NCBI RefSeq assembly: GCF_023278565.1
Contig: NC_064674.1
Location: forward strand, 459,227-523,226
Reading direction: 5' to 3'
DNA length: 64,000 nt
DNA from: Colletotrichum lupini
Lineage: Eukaryota; Ascomycota; Sordariomycetes; Glomerellales; Glomerellaceae
Both the position numbers and the translations under genes were made by a program. The notes under the pieces are model-generated. The model was not told the DNA's origin. It did no database searches and was given only the letters and a program-made list of their open reading frames with translations. Shown one piece after another: positions 23,966-34,621 of the stretch (position 1 is its first letter; each line of letters opens with the position of its first letter).

Positions 23966-24170
23966 TATTAGATTAAAAATCTAATTTAACTACGGCATAT
24001 AGCCGACTGCGCAGGGGCTAATTAGGGGCCCTATTTATAATTATCGTAGCTAGCTTAACCTATAGTTAGAACCTCCTTTTTATACTTACTACGTAGATAT
24101 TTATATAGTTTAATTAATCTTTTCGTTACCTACGGTTCGAACTAACTACCCTGTAATAGGGATACTAATA
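23966..24170 (+). repeat. 3' LTR of Copia family 1
   Basis: 205 bp, aligned without gaps to 17321-17525. The inner (left) end is heavily mutated, starting TATTAGATTAAAAATC where the other copy has TGTCGGATTGGAAGTC. The outer end is better preserved. Confidence 0.95.
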
Positions 24171-24175
24171 CCGAC

Positions 24176-27100
24176 TTAACATTTTCCTACATGCCCATAC
24201 CACCGCATAAATCTATTGATTACTGGGTCCAGGAGACCCTCCTTAGGCGAAAGTCTAACATTACGTCGAATGGCTACCAAACTTGAAGATTCTTGCAACG
24301 TCACCCTTACGATCTTTCTGCACCATCAAGCTTACGTCTTGATCCCGCAGACTCTTATTTTGGCAGTTCAGACCAGAACTATTAATCCTCCTCTATCCCG
24401 GCCTCATTTTGGCCTTCAACCGGCCTGATCCGGGCGTCAACCATCTCACCCAGGCGTCACCCCACTCATCCCACACTGACCTCACTCATCTCACTCAGAC
24501 TTCACTAGTCTCACTATATCACTAGTCTGGCTCTTCCAGGCAAACCCCTGATCGCTCACAACGCTCTGGATGTGGTTGAAACCTACTCAAGCGCCCAGGA
24601 CTGGAGATTTGATGAAAGAAGGGGCTAAGATACTGGCCACAGACTTTGAGGCTCCGATAACAGCTCCTACAATTTTCAAAGTGAAGTTACCGAGCTATCT
24701 AGAGCGCTCAAAGGACCTCCCGGTTTTCTCAGTCCATGGTATCTTTCCGTTTCCCAGGGTACTCCCTCCTCATGAACATGACGCGCAGTCTGAGCATATG
24801 CTTCTGTCGCTCGTAATATTTCAACGAAAAAGGATAATGACATTTGCTACTCCCGGCGTGGTATGAAGACCGACACTCTGGTGCGTCGATTGGGGCATAT
24901 GTTAAGGCGCAATGGAGCTTCTGAAACGGAGCCCAATTTGAGAGGTTTCAAACCGTCAATTCTCTTTAACCCCGCCACCGTAGAGGGACTCACCAACGAT
25001 AAGAAAGCTGTTGGTCCGCTGGCTATCATTCCACTGAGCACTGGTAACTTTCACATTGCGCGCCCGTGTCGCCCTCTTCGAACGGAATCAGCCATTGAAG
25101 CTGGACAAGAACTACTGGCTCTAACTCTCTGGCCATTTCTCTGTTTGACTGGCGTGGGCGGGTGATTAAATCCTCCTCTTCGTCCCCTTCCCTGCAAAGG
25201 CTCAAGTGAGCTTTATTCATTGCTTTCATGGCTGCCCGCATCCTGTGTCAACGAGTCGAGGGCAGAGTCCTCTTCTCTGCCCAATGAGAGTCCGCTACAA
25301 GCGGTCATCATTATCCGTCGAGATCGCAATTCACGAAAGGGCTTTGAACTTCCATTGGCGTCGCAGGGCTTACGCCGCTGACGCCAGCATCCGTGATGTC
25401 AAGTTTGGCGGAGCGGGCTCTCCGCCAGTCGTATGATCAGATAACTCCACCAGCGGTCACAAACACGTTGTCATCGGGCGACGTGGAGCAAGAGTACACC
25501 TCATAATCTTCGGGTTCCCCTGGAAAGCCGTGTCGGTGATGATCTTCCTGCAACCATTATGGTACACCTGGCGCAAGGCCGCAGTCTCACAGCAATCGTC
25601 TTCGTGACGCACAGCCTCGTCAGATCCACCTTTGACACAGCCTTGTCCATTTGCAGATGTAATCTTGCGGCTATGGTGATGCGATGACGTCGGGAGCAAA
25701 AAGGAGGGACCAGAGACTAGCCCAATGCCAGTAGCCAGTTTCTTGCGAGAGCAGGCGGTAGATGCTTCTTTCACCGGGAGGTTTCTTGAAGCTGTGGTAA
25801 GAAAGGCAGTTTTACCAGAGGATTGCACGATTTTAGGCGTCGGAGATACAAATGTGGTTGCCACAACGGTGGCGGGTGAGAGGAGACGAATGTCTTGGGT
25901 GGGCGTCTACTCCCTTGAGCTGCGACATACCGTTGGTGTAAGTAAAACACCTTGGAGGAGAGAGTGGTGTAGTCTGGAGAAGGATCCTAGCCACTATGGT
26001 CTCCATCTCAACTCTGAATGAGGTTGCGGGGATGAGCGCTAGCCGTTTTATGTGCGAAAAGTGCTGGCGGACTCCATGTCCTTTCTTTGAGATCAAGAAT
26101 TTCGATTGCTTTTGGAAGTAGACCGGAAGGAAATCTTCATCTACCCTGCGACGAGTAGCCACAGCAGGGAGACCAAAGATCAGGCAGGAAAGACTTGCAA
26201 ATCATTGATACACCAAACATCTTTGCCACAAGCTATTCTGCAACATCATGGTATGGTCTCGCCAAATGGTGTGAGGTATAGCCCGAGTCGATTGATTATG
26301 AAGCCGCCAGTGTGCGCCACGAGGTGGTGCTAATGGCGATGTCCAATGTGGAAGAAGCTGATGGATGGAACCTCTGGCTTTTTTTGAGAGGCGAAAGGAT
26401 AGAAGATTGCATTCCCTGACGATGGACCAGCGGTCAAGATGTGAGCGACTCTGCGATCCTGGTTTCTCCATGATGTCTCAGTGGTCCACCAATGAACAGC
26501 TCGAACGAACGAGGCGATGGCGAAGTATGGACTCGCGTTCGAACATTAGCAGGCAGGACAGCGGATGCGGCCAAAGACAAACCGGAGAAGGAGCTGCGCC
26601 TAACGCGAGCGAGATAGAAAAAGTCGATGATTTTGAAGTGGAAGAGGAAGCGCCAGTAAAGCGGCGGAGCAGAGGAGTTGCCTGTAACCTGGCTTTCAAC
26701 AGAGGCAGGACATGGCTGGAGTCGAAAGGTCTTGTCTGTTTTGAACCCACATGTGTGCGCAACCCAGGCTCTGCGACCACATTTGCATTCGAGAGCTCCG
26801 GTGGTATTCGGAAGCATCAGCCAGGGCAGATCGCTCGTCAAATCCAGAATCTCCGCAACAAGCTAGCAATCGATGGATGCAGACGACACTGAGGCGGACA
26901 CGCATTGCTGCCTTTCGAAATGATTCGATAAAGAGCGTCCGCGGTCTACCAGTCAGTGTTTCGAACTTTGAGGTCCATGAAAGCCGCCCTCAGAACCCGT
27001 ACGGCCAGCCCAGACCGAACGTCGCAGAACTCGCCCACCTCTGCTGCCACGTTGCGCAGCCGCAATTGCTCTCTGGCTGTTCAACATTCTCGTAGGGTGG

Positions 27101-28375
27101 AAGGACCATTACGGCGGTCTGCTGTGCTGGATGCGTTGCTGACTGTGCCTCTTTGGAGGATAGGATAGGATAGCGCGCCGTTGGTCCCGCATTGCCCTTG
27201 GGCTGCCCGTTGTAATCAGAAACACGACTTCGTGGTAGTCTTCTTGAACTGACTTTGGGAAAACCATTGGATTAGCAACGCATCGCGCGAATGGACAATC
27301 ACACATTGCAGTCGGCCTCTTGTCAGGACGACCTTATAGCCACCTTGATCGCTTGCTAATCCGTGAGAGCCATCGTCGTAGTCTGAACCGCCGCTACTCG
27401 CGTCTGCTACACCCGCACGGATCCTGCAATCTGTCAAGCTGCCACGCGAGTCTGTTGGAACGGTGTGATGGAGCTCGGCGTTGGAGAGGGCGGCAAAGGC
27501 GTTCGCAACGGCTATGGCATTGCTGGAGTCTGCGTAGATGGCCAGTCCACTTTCGGAGAATCGACCAGACTGCGATAAATAGGATGCCGAACTAGTGTTT
27601 TTGTGTTTCCCGATGTATGCCTGCAAATCATCGGTTTCGCTATCGATGCCGCGAACGACACAGCTGTGTTTGACTTGTCGAGTTGTGAAGCTGTGCAGAA
27701 GGTGAATGAGGCGTCCGAAATGCGTTACCTGCATAATCGCCTTGTTGAGATGTGGTTATGTAACTAAGGGGCATATGTGGCTGCACAAGCGTACGGGGTA
27801 AGGCGACAGGTGGGGCATAGACTTCTCCTTACCTAAGCACATGCCCAAGATCGAGCAGCGTATCACGTGATCTCGCGCCATTTGCACGAACCGAGTCCCA
27901 CCGGCAACTCCCGTTCTGTCATTCACGACATCCATCATCACCTTACCTTGTCCCCTACAACCTGTGGCCCTCCAACATCAGATCCATCCCCAGCGCCGCC
28001 TCCTCTTCCTCCCGCTAGCATTTCTTTTGCGCAATCCTAACGGAGAGACCTATCCTGTTCGTTCCGACCGTTCACTTGCTGGCGTGGCTCATTGTGCGAG
28101 GAGGACTGGGTTCCCGTCAGAACCAATTCGAAGCGTAGCTTGCACCCGCAGAGTCACGCCTCGAGTTCGTGACTAGACGCCCCGGTCAATCTACTGTTCG
28201 TACAATAGCTACTCATGCACTTTGAGCAGGGTCGCGATCGTGACCGGATGCGTCTTCTCCATTAGGACCGCGCGACGGACTTGCTGCCAAGGGCAAAGAA
28301 GCGCGATAATAGCGCAACCGTAAGTACCGGGCTCACTGTCTCTCTCCCTTGCGTGCTGTCGGGCTACGCCCCTCC
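24176..28375. other. Non-RIPed stretch with unassigned ORFs
   Basis: This stretch begins with CACTCATC-like low-complexity sequence (about 24440-24530). Longer open frames are 26365-26892 plus (175 codons from ATG, basic, with a Cys/His-rich patch that could be a zinc-binding remnant), 27216-27734 minus (172 codons, Ser/Ala-rich) and 25457-25864 minus (135 codons). The plus and minus candidates overlap other open frames and lack recognisable domains, so none is called as a gene. A possible upstream exon for the gene at 28376 ends with GTAAGT at 28319, but no consistent start codon was found for it. Confidence 0.4.
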
Positions 28376-29884
28376 ATGTCTAAAGCTACAGGAACAGCCG
28401 ACATCGATTTCATCATGCTACCCTGCGACTTGGATGATTGTGATTTCGAGGCCCCCAACGTCATTGCGGTGCGTGAAGATGAGGGACAATCGCCTGAAGT
28501 GATCGAGCAGAGTTTCCGACTGCGCATCCGATATGCCTCCCCCGGTCTCGTCTCTTTCCGTCTGCTTGTAGTCCCCGACGGCATGTCAACAAAAACCACA
28601 TCTTGGCTACAGATAAGAGCAGACTGCATCGAGTCACTTGAGAAGATGCTCTATGACAAAGCCAACACGAGCGGCCCAAGCCCACCTTACCTCGAAACTG
28701 TCCGCTCGCGACTCAACGGCATGCAATCGGTAGCCCGTATGCAATTCCACCTGCACAAGGATGGTCGTATCGATCTAGTCACACCCATTGATTCCGATAG
28801 CGGAAACACAACTGGCGGCGAACCCGTCTTGGATACACGAGCATCACTCAAATCCCTTGCGACTGCCTCGCGGTTTTCCGTGTTCTTTCGGCACGACATC
28901 CTGCGGCGGAAGACGTTTCTGAAATACAAGAGGGCTATTCAAGACTTTCCATCTTTGCCGGAAAATGACAAGCTTGCATATGAGTGTATGGTGGATGTAC
29001 GTAGGCTGTACCATGGCGCTGGCGGCAAGGTGCACACATCCCGCGGTCTTCGTGGTTCTTGCCCTCCTACCGAGGCACATTGCAGCTCACCTGATCCGAC
29101 CACGCCCGCATCGTGCGGCGGTAGCACCGTTCCCTTCGACGATGTGCCACCTGATCGAGGTCTCCCCCCGCCATATGATGAGTGCTCGAGCGAGGGACAG
29201 TCGCCGGAGACCCGGCCAGGCCCTGCAGCCACAGTCGCCGAAAAGTCCAAACGCGACTGCGAACGCGACCCGCCGGAATATGGTGATACCGGACGGGAGA
29301 AGAATGCGCTGGAATCGTCCCTTGACGTCTTCCCCTTGGGGAATGCAGATATATACACACCAGGCATCAAAAGAAAACGTTCGCCAACCACCGTATGCAC
29401 CACAAAGACTTCCATGATAGACGCACCTCGACCAGGCCAATTGCAATACCCGCTCCTAGCCGATCGGGGCAGCCCACTGATGCGTGCGCTGGAGCAGCAG
29501 CAACAACACATCCATGATCTACAACAGATGTTCAGGAAATCGCAGAAACGTAACGAGGCGCTCGAAGCGCGGTGTGATGAGCTGGAGAAAAGACTTTGTG
29601 AATTGGAAGAGGGTCAATCTGAAAATGTCGAGACGGTCGGCAATCTTGACATCACGCTTGATGAACTCCAAGCTAGGTGCGATAATCTCGAGAAGCAAGT
29701 GCCAGACGTGTGTGATGAGATGGAGGACCTCAAGAAAACATGGTTAGAGGAGTGCAGAGAGGAGCTTGAAGACAAGGAGCGCGAATCATTCGAGGATCGC
29801 ATGGCGAAACAGGTGCGCGAGAGTGTCGAGGCTGAGTTAAACAAAGTCAGAAGGAGGGTCTTGAAAGCCCTTCAACCACCATGA
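28376..29884 (+). CDS. Intact 502-aa protein, coiled-coil C-terminus, function unknown
   Basis: An uninterrupted 1509-bp frame in GC-rich, non-RIPed DNA, starting at the first ATG (MSKATGTADIDF) and ending TGA. The frame is open 27 bases further upstream but only from a TTG. Residues about 1-200 form a mixed-composition, probably folded region. About 200-330 is Pro/Ser-rich and likely disordered. A basic cluster KRKR (about 332-335) is a candidate nuclear localisation signal. Residues about 368-500 are Glu/Lys/Leu/Arg-rich with heptad-like spacing, a predicted coiled coil. I recognise no named domain. A nuclear, oligomerising scaffold or regulator is only inference. It is one of two clearly intact genes in the window, and the competing antisense frames lack its length. 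No intron is needed. Confidence 0.85.
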   Translation: MSKATGTADIDFIMLPCDLDDCDFEAPNVIAVREDEGQSPEVIEQSFRLRIRYASPGLVSFRLLVVPDGMSTKTTSWLQIRADCIESLEKMLYDKANTSGPSPPYLETVRSRLNGMQSVARMQFHLHKDGRIDLVTPIDSDSGNTTGGEPVLDTRASLKSLATASRFSVFFRHDILRRKTFLKYKRAIQDFPSLPENDKLAYECMVDVRRLYHGAGGKVHTSRGLRGSCPPTEAHCSSPDPTTPASCGGSTVPFDDVPPDRGLPPPYDECSSEGQSPETRPGPAATVAEKSKRDCERDPPEYGDTGREKNALESSLDVFPLGNADIYTPGIKRKRSPTTVCTTKTSMIDAPRPGQLQYPLLADRGSPLMRALEQQQQHIHDLQQMFRKSQKRNEALEARCDELEKRLCELEEGQSENVETVGNLDITLDELQARCDNLEKQVPDVCDEMEDLKKTWLEECREELEDKERESFEDRMAKQVRESVEAELNKVRRRVLKALQPP

Positions 29885-32540
29885 GTCAACGAACAAGTCA
29901 AGTCGAAATACGGCACCCACCTCATCGCTTTCAGTGTTGCTGGTTTCATGCTCCCCGCTCCCCATGGCACACAACTTCTGCACTCCGAGAGGAAGAAGAG
30001 GAAGCAGAGGAGATACTTCTTACGATAGAGGTGGTGACAAGCATGGGAGTCACTAATGTTCATTCCTCCTTCCGGTTCGTCCTGAGACTCACCAAGAGCG
30101 TCGCCTTCGTCGTCGGCATGAGAAATGACGACCATACAACCCCCGACCGCCGTTCTTGTGACACCTACATACGGCCCTTGCGAAGGGGTGCTTCCTAATA
30201 CTTGGGATGCCATTATCGCGTACCTTGGGTTCGCTCGGGCTGTGGCACCGCCACCCTGCTAATGCACCATGTCGGTATCGTACCTGACCCAGTAACATGA
30301 TGCCGTTCTTGGCAAAGGCTGGAGCAGACTGGGAAAACAGCGGCTAGTACCGGACACTGAAAATTCACGAGCGTGGTGGGGATGAAACTGGCTACATCCG
30401 CTCAACCCGCGCCCGGCGCAACCCATGTGGGCAGACCTCTCCTGATCGGAATACCTCCAGTTTACAGTGGCTACCCAAGACATGGGAGCTGTAGAAATGT
30501 CCATGGTACCCCTTTGGCATGGCGCGCTTTTAGGGTCACCCAAGTGTAGGATTTGCTCTCCGGCAAGCATCTACCTACTTGGTTTTATATCTTCCTCCTC
30601 CCTCCTGAGGTGGCCAACCACTCGCTGCCCGCACGCGGACGGAAAGACAGTACGTTCTCGGTTGCGGCAGCCAGGCAGTGTTGCAGGACATATGCCAGGA
30701 GGACGGGAAGAGGGAAGTGTAAATGTGAACATGATCCATCCCGATTGCTTCTGTCTACGCAAGTGATGACGTAGGCATCTTGATGAGAGAAGAAATTTGC
30801 GTGAACGAGGTCGCCAGCAACTGGGACATGCCGCTGATTCGCGGCCGGTTGTCGCGGGTCCAACTCGTCGGCTGTCAGGAACAGAGGTTATGAAAGGTTG
30901 CGGCAATGTAGGGATACATTCTGGGTCAGCGAGGCGTCGCCTCAATTACAGTACGAGAGCAATGAAGTACCAGCGCGTGTTGGTTAAGCGTAATGACGGA
31001 GCGCAAATATTCGGCTCAGGTAGTAGATGTGTTGGATTCTGAGTAGTTGGCATAACAGGTAGATCTCCTACTCGAATACCAATTGACGTCTGGAGGAATC
31101 GTGCGCTTATCCGCTCCCTCTTTTCGTGCGCTTTCCATGCGCAGCAATAACGTACCATTATATTGACTCTTGTACTAAGCGATCGGCGGCCCTGATGACG
31201 AGATGAGGAATGATGTCGCTTATCAGAATGCAATCACAAACACATCCACACCGAAATTCCATACCTCTTACAGGGCAGTATCAATTATCTTCATGTGCTT
31301 GGTCAATATTGCCGGCTTTTACGCAAGCTTCAGGCAATTGAGAAGTATCCATCGAACCCCCCCCCCTTGGCGATCCTCAGTCTTGGTGGTCCACAGCCTC
31401 GCAGCTTGCTTCCCGTCGACCGATTGACAACCAAACCCAAACCCTCGTTCTGATCGCAGTGTTAATAGACGTGTTACGTAGGGCGAAAGCTTCAAGATGC
31501 CAACTGCTGTTGGGGTCAAAAGGACGGATTGCTTAAGTTTGCCCACTGACAAGATTTGTACTCTCTCCGTGATATATGCGAGCTATTTCTTTATAGCTTG
31601 TGGACCCCCTATCACTACCCCTTGTTAACCGCCTTGAGGGGAGGGGCGCACATACGTGCAAGACACACTGCCAAACCTCATCCGAAGAGCGAGGTCGCCT
31701 TACCAGTGTACAAGCGCAATAGTCGAAACGACGTTACCTCTGTACTGAAACCTGTGCAGTCAAGTTCGTCACAAAACGCGTAGGTCGGCGAAAGATTAAC
31801 ACATCCATTACGACGGTATAAACCCACGTTTTTCTGTCTTGGCCTATTACCTCAAATCGGCTTCTTCCTCAAAAAAGACATCGCCTCCTAACCCAACACC
31901 TTCACGTACCCAAGGAACCCGAGGCAGCCGGAACACCCTGTGACACCTCGATCGGTGCCCAGTACCGAGCTGGTCTTTCTATCGTTCAAAAAATTTCTCT
32001 CTGGCAAATGACCATTCAGAATGCTATAGACGTTCCACCTGTCCGTGACAGTGTCATCACTGAAGCTGCATGCGAGCTTGACCTTCTTTCTTCGCCTTGG
32101 GTCGCGTCTTTGGGAGATCACATCATCAATTCCTTGGCACAAGTCCTAGCCAGTTCACACAGTCTAGTTCACAAGGCGCATGAGGGTATTCAAGATGTAA
32201 GTAGCCGGCCAGATCGCCGTCTCTACACCCATGCGCTAGGAACACGACCTAAAAGTAAACGCATGGACTGTTTCTCGCCAACGGAGCACGACTTTAGGAT
32301 GATGCAACAAACAGACTTGAATAGCTCGATTCTGCGCTTGTCAGGATTTGCGATTGATCATCCATCGCTCCGATGCATGTCTGGTGGACTCTCAGGTTTC
32401 TCAGGCCGTCAAGAAGTGCAATGATCGACCTGTTCACAACTTTACGCGTCATCTTTGTCAAACTACAAAGACTTTCGTGGTGAGTAATATCAAATGAAAG
32501 CAGTGGGTCCTTGTCATTACCGTATGCGAAAGCTCGGCTG
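29885..32540. other. Non-RIPed stretch without a confident gene
   Basis: Short overlapping frames only. The best is 32008-32424 plus (138 codons, with a GTAAGT donor-like site at 32197), but it lies antisense to the ankyrin-like remnant region and has no motif. A run of ten C residues occurs near 31359. No RNA gene was seen. Confidence 0.4.
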
Positions 32541-32925
32541 CTAGCAAAATTGATATTCTGAACTCTTTGTCGCGGAAGCGAATCTGCGATACGCGTACAA
32601 AAGTGAGAACTCACCAACATTGAGATGACCATCAGCCGAGTGGTCTCGCAAAAGGTGTTGCTTATTCAAATAGACGTGCCACGGCCGGCAAGTTGAGCGA
32701 CAAAGCTGCAAACCATCGGCGGCTGCATAATGAAGCGCTGTTGGATCGGCATATGTATATGTCACTTGAGCTGCAGGAGATATGAATCGCTCGAAACATC
32801 TCCTGCAGCTCAGAGATGAGGTGCTTGTCGGAGAGTCGCTGAGCATCGAGCGTTGCAGGACGGGCTCTCAATCGCATAGTATTATCGTGATGAGCCCTGC
32901 GCTGAGCTGGAAAGCCATCGATCAT
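32541..32925 (-). pseudogene. Ankyrin-repeat-like fragment of a decayed NLR gene
   Basis: On the minus strand a frame contains DPTALHYAAADG (about 32707-32745), which closely matches the ankyrin consensus TPLHxAAxxG, and then ADGHLNVGEF (about 32605-32635), resembling GHLxVVxxLL. Repeat spacing is irregular, and an adjacent frame carries another helix-like piece (SLNLPAVARLFE), so frameshifts have occurred. It lies downstream of the NACHT-like fragment on the same strand, as expected for a NACHT-ankyrin protein of the fungal STAND/NLR class, which act in non-self recognition. A chance ankyrin-like match cannot be excluded. Confidence 0.4.
32767..32812. other. Perfect 15-bp inverted repeat
   Basis: TGAGCTGCAGGAGAT (32767-32781) and its exact reverse complement (32798-32812) are separated by 16 bases and would form a stable hairpin. 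It lies within the NLR remnant, 160 bp from the solo LTR. No function is known. Confidence 0.7.
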
Positions 32926-32973
32926 GAAGTTGCTGCTACGGTTCTACGATGTTGCAAGCGATCGAATCACCAT

Positions 32974-33155
32974 TGTCGTGATGGCTTTAACCACCCATAG
33001 CCTTACCGCACGTCACGTGACCTCAGTTATATAATCACCGAGGCCCACTTTACTTATACCCTCTATATTAGAGCGAGCTTCGTATTTATTTCCTATTTTT
33101 AATAAATAACCGTTCTCTTTATATACGTCGATGCCCCTATAATGACTCTATGATA
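32974..33155 (+). mobile_element. Solo LTR, 182-bp family, copy B
   Basis: 182 bp, starting TGTCGTGATGG and ending CTATGATA, flanked by a perfect 5-bp target duplication ACCAT (32969-32973 and 33156-33160). It is the inverted counterpart of 2235-2416, with differences that are mainly transitions. It contains a TATATAA box and the CCTC...GAGG inverted repeat. It sits between the NACHT-like and ankyrin-like parts of a decayed minus-strand gene and so probably interrupted that gene. Confidence 0.9.
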
Positions 33156-33349
33156 ACCATTAAATCCTAGAATCGGGTGGACGTTTCGTGAAAGAAACAA
33201 CTCAACACAGCGCCTCGTTGGGCGGTGGCGGGAGGAATTCTCCTTTTTCTCCTCCATCCTAATGGATCGCTTCGCTTTTGGATTTCCCAAAGCACATCGT
33301 CTCTCACTGAGTCTCTCTGGTGCTCCCTTGCATGCCGAAACCCGTCGCA

Positions 33350-34621
33350 TCAGCGATGACAGGAGAAGAGCAACAGGGAGGTCGTCCTTATGCCGAGCCT
33401 TTGAATTATGGGTAACTGAGTTGAACATAGATGCACCAACTGAGATAATAGATCTTGATAACGCGCGGCATACTCGAGAGCTCGAGCCATGAGCTTCAGG
33501 TGACGATGGAGGAAGTTATGGTCGCATGGCGGGATAAGGGCAGGAGATGCAGCTCGACGAACCTCGACGGAACGTGAGCGATCACCAACGAAGAGTCGCC
33601 CTTGCATTTCAGAATCTGGGTCATTGTCTTTACGGAGGACTAGAGGAGCCCTGCATCGACCTACTCGACAACGTCGACGAGCTTGCAATTATCAAAGGTA
33701 ATTCTGTCTCATTTCAATCATCCAAACGCTCAGAGAACGTGCTTAAGCATAAATGAACCATCTTGATCGCGTTATTCAGGATTCTATCCATCTAGACCAA
33801 GAAATGCCAGACTGTTTTTAATGCCTGCCTACCTCAAGATTCACTGCATTTTGGTCAAGGAAAAGCTAATTTGGTGATGCCGAGTCTCTGGTGCTTTGCG
33901 CAATACTTCAGTGTGTCAGAAACTATTCAAAAGCCCGATTCACTAGTGTGACCCTTTGAGCAAAGTTCACTTTGCTGAGGTGAGGGCATCTTTCCTGGCA
34001 GAAACGTCCGGCGTTCAGAGTCAGCTCCACATCATGGCGCATACCTGACAGCTTCCTCATGTCCAGGTTAATTTGTATGTCACCAATAGTGAGTGGCTTT
34101 CTAGGGCCCAAGATCCAAGAGAGAGAGGTGAATAGTGCAGATCAGTATTTGCTGTCAGCTGAACCCAAGATTCGATGAACGGCACCGATTTCTGCAGGCT
34201 GGATTTTGATCTCTTCGGGCTTTTACTGTATGAATGAGCTCCGCCAGAGACCAACGCCATCGATGAAAAAGGTACAGACCAGCGAAGCCCATTCAAAGAT
34301 ACCATCAGCTCTCGCCTCGAAAGCTGATGAAGGTTTACTGCTAAGATGGTTGTTTAAACCACTTGTCTGGCCGTCTTCCAGTATCATCTCGAGAATATAT
34401 GCCGTCACGGTGGAGTGAACTTGCTGTGTAGACCCGAAATTGAGATGAATGGAACAGGAGCACACCAATGTGTCGATATCTGACTCAGTCCTACCTGTAG
34501 TGGCAATAGGTAATGTGGTCTTGCTGGCTGCGATGAGGTCGAAAGTCAAACGTGAGAATGGCACCTGATGACTCTGCAGTAGCTCGTCCCATACATAGGC
34601 AACGATTTCAGACAGTTGCAA
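33350..34621 (-). pseudogene. NACHT-like NTPase fragment of a decayed NLR/STAND gene
   Basis: Minus-strand frames read as the C-terminal part of a fungal NACHT module. In 34223-34621, ARADGIFEWASLVCTF matches the conserved helix (ADGLFxWAxLxxxF) that follows the nucleotide-binding core. Further on, SWILGPRKPLTIGDI (about 34080-34130) matches the WILxAxRPLTxxEL helix of the next domain. 33350-33688 contains ALEYAARYQDLL, resembling the (Q)YAxRYWxxHL helix that usually precedes ankyrin repeats. Between these pieces the frame changes and stops occur. I see no P-loop, and upstream sequence to about 35300 may hold more of the gene. In ascomycetes such proteins act in allorecognition or programmed cell death. 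This copy is broken. Confidence 0.5.

Larger units (their letters stand above)
17321..24170 (+). mobile_element. Ty1/Copia retrotransposon (family 1), full length, RIPed
   Basis: A 6850-bp element with two LTRs of exactly 205 bp and a perfect 5-bp target duplication CCGAC (17316-17320, 24171-24175). A purine-rich tract precedes the 3' LTR, placing the element on the plus strand. Reading through the many TAA/TAG stops shows the order integrase (about 21060-21560), reverse transcriptase (about 22300-23100) and RNase H (about 23325-23820). Integrase before RT is the Ty1/Copia order. Stops sit almost entirely where Gln or Trp codons would be, as RIP predicts. It cannot encode protein. Related copies are the solo LTR at 9663 and the truncated element at 58673. 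Confidence 0.95.

Noticed and set aside
28349..28375. N-terminal extension of the 502-aa protein by nine residues
   Set aside because: The frame there opens with TTG. The first ATG is at 28376.
28333..29511. Antisense and alternate-frame ORFs (up to 190 codons) over the 502-aa gene
   Set aside because: They are shadows of the long plus-strand frame in GC-rich DNA, with no motifs.
32008..32424. 138-codon plus-strand ORF with a GTAAGT site
   Set aside because: No start context or motif, and no acceptor giving a longer frame was convincing. It lies antisense to the end of the NLR relic.
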